Below the pieces are notes generated by a model. It did not search any database and was not told the origin of the DNA. It saw only the letters and a program-made list of their open reading frames with translations. Below, one piece after another: positions 14,322-15,600 of a DNA stretch of 15,600 bases. This DNA comes from Betaproteobacteria bacterium. Its GTDB lineage: Bacteria > Pseudomonadota > Gammaproteobacteria > Burkholderiales > JAHFRG01. The stretch is from contig JAHFRG010000015.1 of NCBI GenBank assembly GCA_023258935.1, positions 2,121-17,720 of the forward strand, read 5' to 3'. The stretch's first letter is position 1. Every line of letters begins with the position of its first letter. A program made the position numbers and the translations under genes.

Positions 14322-15600
14322 TGATTTCCCTCTGGAATCGCAGCGTAGTGGCGCTGGCGATAATATTGGCGATTTCGCTGCTCGGCGGCCTGCTATTTGA
14401 TGTGCCGGCAGCATTGGGCATTCTCGCCATCGGCGCGTTACTCCTGGTTTTCTACCACACCCACCAGCTTGCCCAATTCGAACGCTGGACGCAAAGCGAT
14501 GTGGACATACCGGTACCGCTGGGCAGCTGGGTGTGGGAACAAGCATTTGCGAACCTTTACCGGCGTATGCGCCAGCGCAAAGAAGCTGAAAATAACCTCG
14601 CTACTACGCTGGCGCGGATGCGCGAGGCCGCGGAGGCAATGCCCGACGGCATGGTGATCCTTACCGGCGATGACCACATCGAATGGTTCAACCGGCGTGC
14701 CACCAGCTACCTGGGGCTGGACCCGGAGCATGATATCGGCCAGCCTCTCGCCAACCTGGTACGCCAACCCGAGATCATCGAGTTCATCGCTCATCGCAAT
14801 TCTGGCGAACCTCTGATTGTGAAATCGGCGCGCGACCCGCGTCTCATACTGGCGCTGCAGATCATTCCTTACGGTACCGAGCAGAAACTCCTGGTCACGC
14901 GCGATATCTCGAAGCTGGAAGAGGTGGAAACGATGCGCCGGGACTTCATCGCCAATGTCTCGCACGAGCTGCGTACCCCGCTTACAGTGCTGTGCGGTTT
15001 CCTGGAAACGCTGGAAAACCTGCCGCCGGATGATCCCGAAATACCGCGCTTTCTCAAGCTGATGAAAACCCAAGCTGACAGCATGCAGCGTCTGGTCAAC
15101 GATTTGCTCACGCTTTCGCAGCTTGAAAGCCCGCAGAATCCGCTCAAGGAAGAGCCGGTGAATACCGCTGCGCTTATCCGGGGCATATATGACGATGCGC
15201 TTGGACTGAGTGCAGGATCTCGCCAGATCAACCTGCAAATTGATTCGACAACCAAGATTTTGGGCAGTGAAGCCGAGCTTGCCAGTGCATTCGGCAATTT
15301 GGCAAGCAACGCCGTTCGTTACACGCCGCCGGGGGGCAAAATAACCCTGGGCTGGTATAACACGGGTGATCATGCCGTGTTCGAAGTGCGCGACACCGGC
15401 ATCGGCATTGCACCTGAACACATACCGCGCATTACCGAGCGTTTTTACCGCGTTGACCGCGGCCGCTCGCGCGAAACCGGCGGCACCGGGCTTGGCCTCG
15501 CCATCGTCAAGCATGTAGTACTCCGGCACCAGGCGGAGCTTGCCATTAACAGTACGCTTGGAAAAGGAAGCGGCTTTGCCATTCACTTTCCGGCAGCGCG
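14321..15600 (+). CDS. phoR: phosphate regulon sensor histidine kinase PhoR, C-terminal end cut by window edge
   Basis: PhoR autophosphorylates in low phosphate and phosphorylates PhoB; with phosphate present it acts as a phosphatase under control of PstSCAB and PhoU. About 426 residues are visible, close to the 431 of E. coli PhoR, so only the tail should be missing. Two adjacent hydrophobic segments (about 9-26 and 30-45) anchor it with almost no periplasmic part, as expected for PhoR. A PAS domain follows (about 95-185, MPDGMVILTGDDHIEWFN and an RDISKLEEVE end). Then come the H-box SHELRTPL with His215, the N-box NLASNAVRYTPPGG, G1 DTGIGIAP, F-box ERFYRVDRGRSR and G2 GGTGLGLAIVKHV. The ATG at 14321 shares one base with the phoB stop (TGATG), so translation is probably coupled. 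My reading of the frame to the window edge found no stop. Confidence 0.96.
   Translation, partial: MISLWNRSVVALAIILAISLLGGLLFDVPAALGILAIGALLLVFYHTHQLAQFERWTQSDVDIPVPLGSWVWEQAFANLYRRMRQRKEAENNLATTLARMREAAEAMPDGMVILTGDDHIEWFNRRATSYLGLDPEHDIGQPLANLVRQPEIIEFIAHRNSGEPLIVKSARDPRLILALQIIPYGTEQKLLVTRDISKLEEVETMRRDFIANVSHELRTPLTVLCGFLETLENLPPDDPEIPRFLKLMKTQADSMQRLVNDLLTLSQLESPQNPLKEEPVNTAALIRGIYDDALGLSAGSRQINLQIDSTTKILGSEAELASAFGNLASNAVRYTPPGGKITLGWYNTGDHAVFEVRDTGIGIAPEHIPRITERFYRVDRGRSRETGGTGLGLAIVKHVVLRHQAELAINSTLGKGSGFAIHFPAA

Noticed and set aside
14438..15586. Long (382-codon) open frame on the minus strand opposite phoR
   Set aside because: phoR on the plus strand shows every histidine-kinase motif in order; the antisense frame shows no recognisable motif and is a codon-bias shadow.
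1..15600. Mobile elements, CRISPR arrays, defence genes, tRNA or rRNA genes
   Set aside because: I looked for transposase-like frames, terminal repeats, regularly spaced repeats and tRNA-like cloverleaves and saw none; every large frame belongs to a known housekeeping or metabolic family.

Overview
The window reads as ordinary chromosome of a betaproteobacterium. I infer this from the nadD-rsfS-rlmH order, a homodimeric-type pyruvate dehydrogenase E1 (AceE), a class I PHA synthase, a LiuR-like MerR regulator with its palindromic operator, and a compact pstSCAB-phoU-phoBR locus. The lineage was not tested by any search. Coding density is high, GC looks moderate, and I see no insertion sequence, phage gene, CRISPR array, tRNA or rRNA. 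No stretch longer than about 215 bases lacks a gene.

Left block, minus strand (1-5520): aceE, aceF, nadD, rsfS and rlmH are read in that order with gaps of 21 bases or less, and one pair overlaps. It looks like one transcript joining the E1 and E2 subunits of pyruvate dehydrogenase to NAD synthesis and two ribosome-associated proteins. No E3 (lpd) gene is present. In front of aceE are a perfect -10 hexamer and a cluster of GTATCTA-type repeats resembling an operator. rlmH is cut by the left edge.

Middle block (5646-9085): phaC (minus) diverges from a LiuR-like MerR regulator (plus), which is followed by the HMG-CoA lyase gene (mvaB/liuE). Two near-identical palindromes, one in the phaC/regulator divergent region and one before mvaB, are the likely binding sites of the regulator. 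A 17-codon ORF with a good ribosome binding site ends exactly on the mvaB start codon. Leucine breakdown (giving acetyl-CoA and acetoacetate) is thus physically linked to polyhydroxybutyrate synthesis.

Right block, plus strand (9111-15600): a PHO box with a correctly spaced -10 precedes pstS-pstC-pstA-pstB-phoU-phoB-phoR. This encodes the high-affinity phosphate transporter, its signalling partner PhoU and the PhoR/PhoB two-component system, with phoU/phoB and phoB/phoR overlapping. phoR runs off the right edge near its natural end.

All the large genes belong to known families. I found no wholly new system. The less explained parts are regulatory: the aceE upstream repeats, the LiuR-site arrangement beside phaC, the short ORF coupled to mvaB, and the in-frame aceF/nadD junction.
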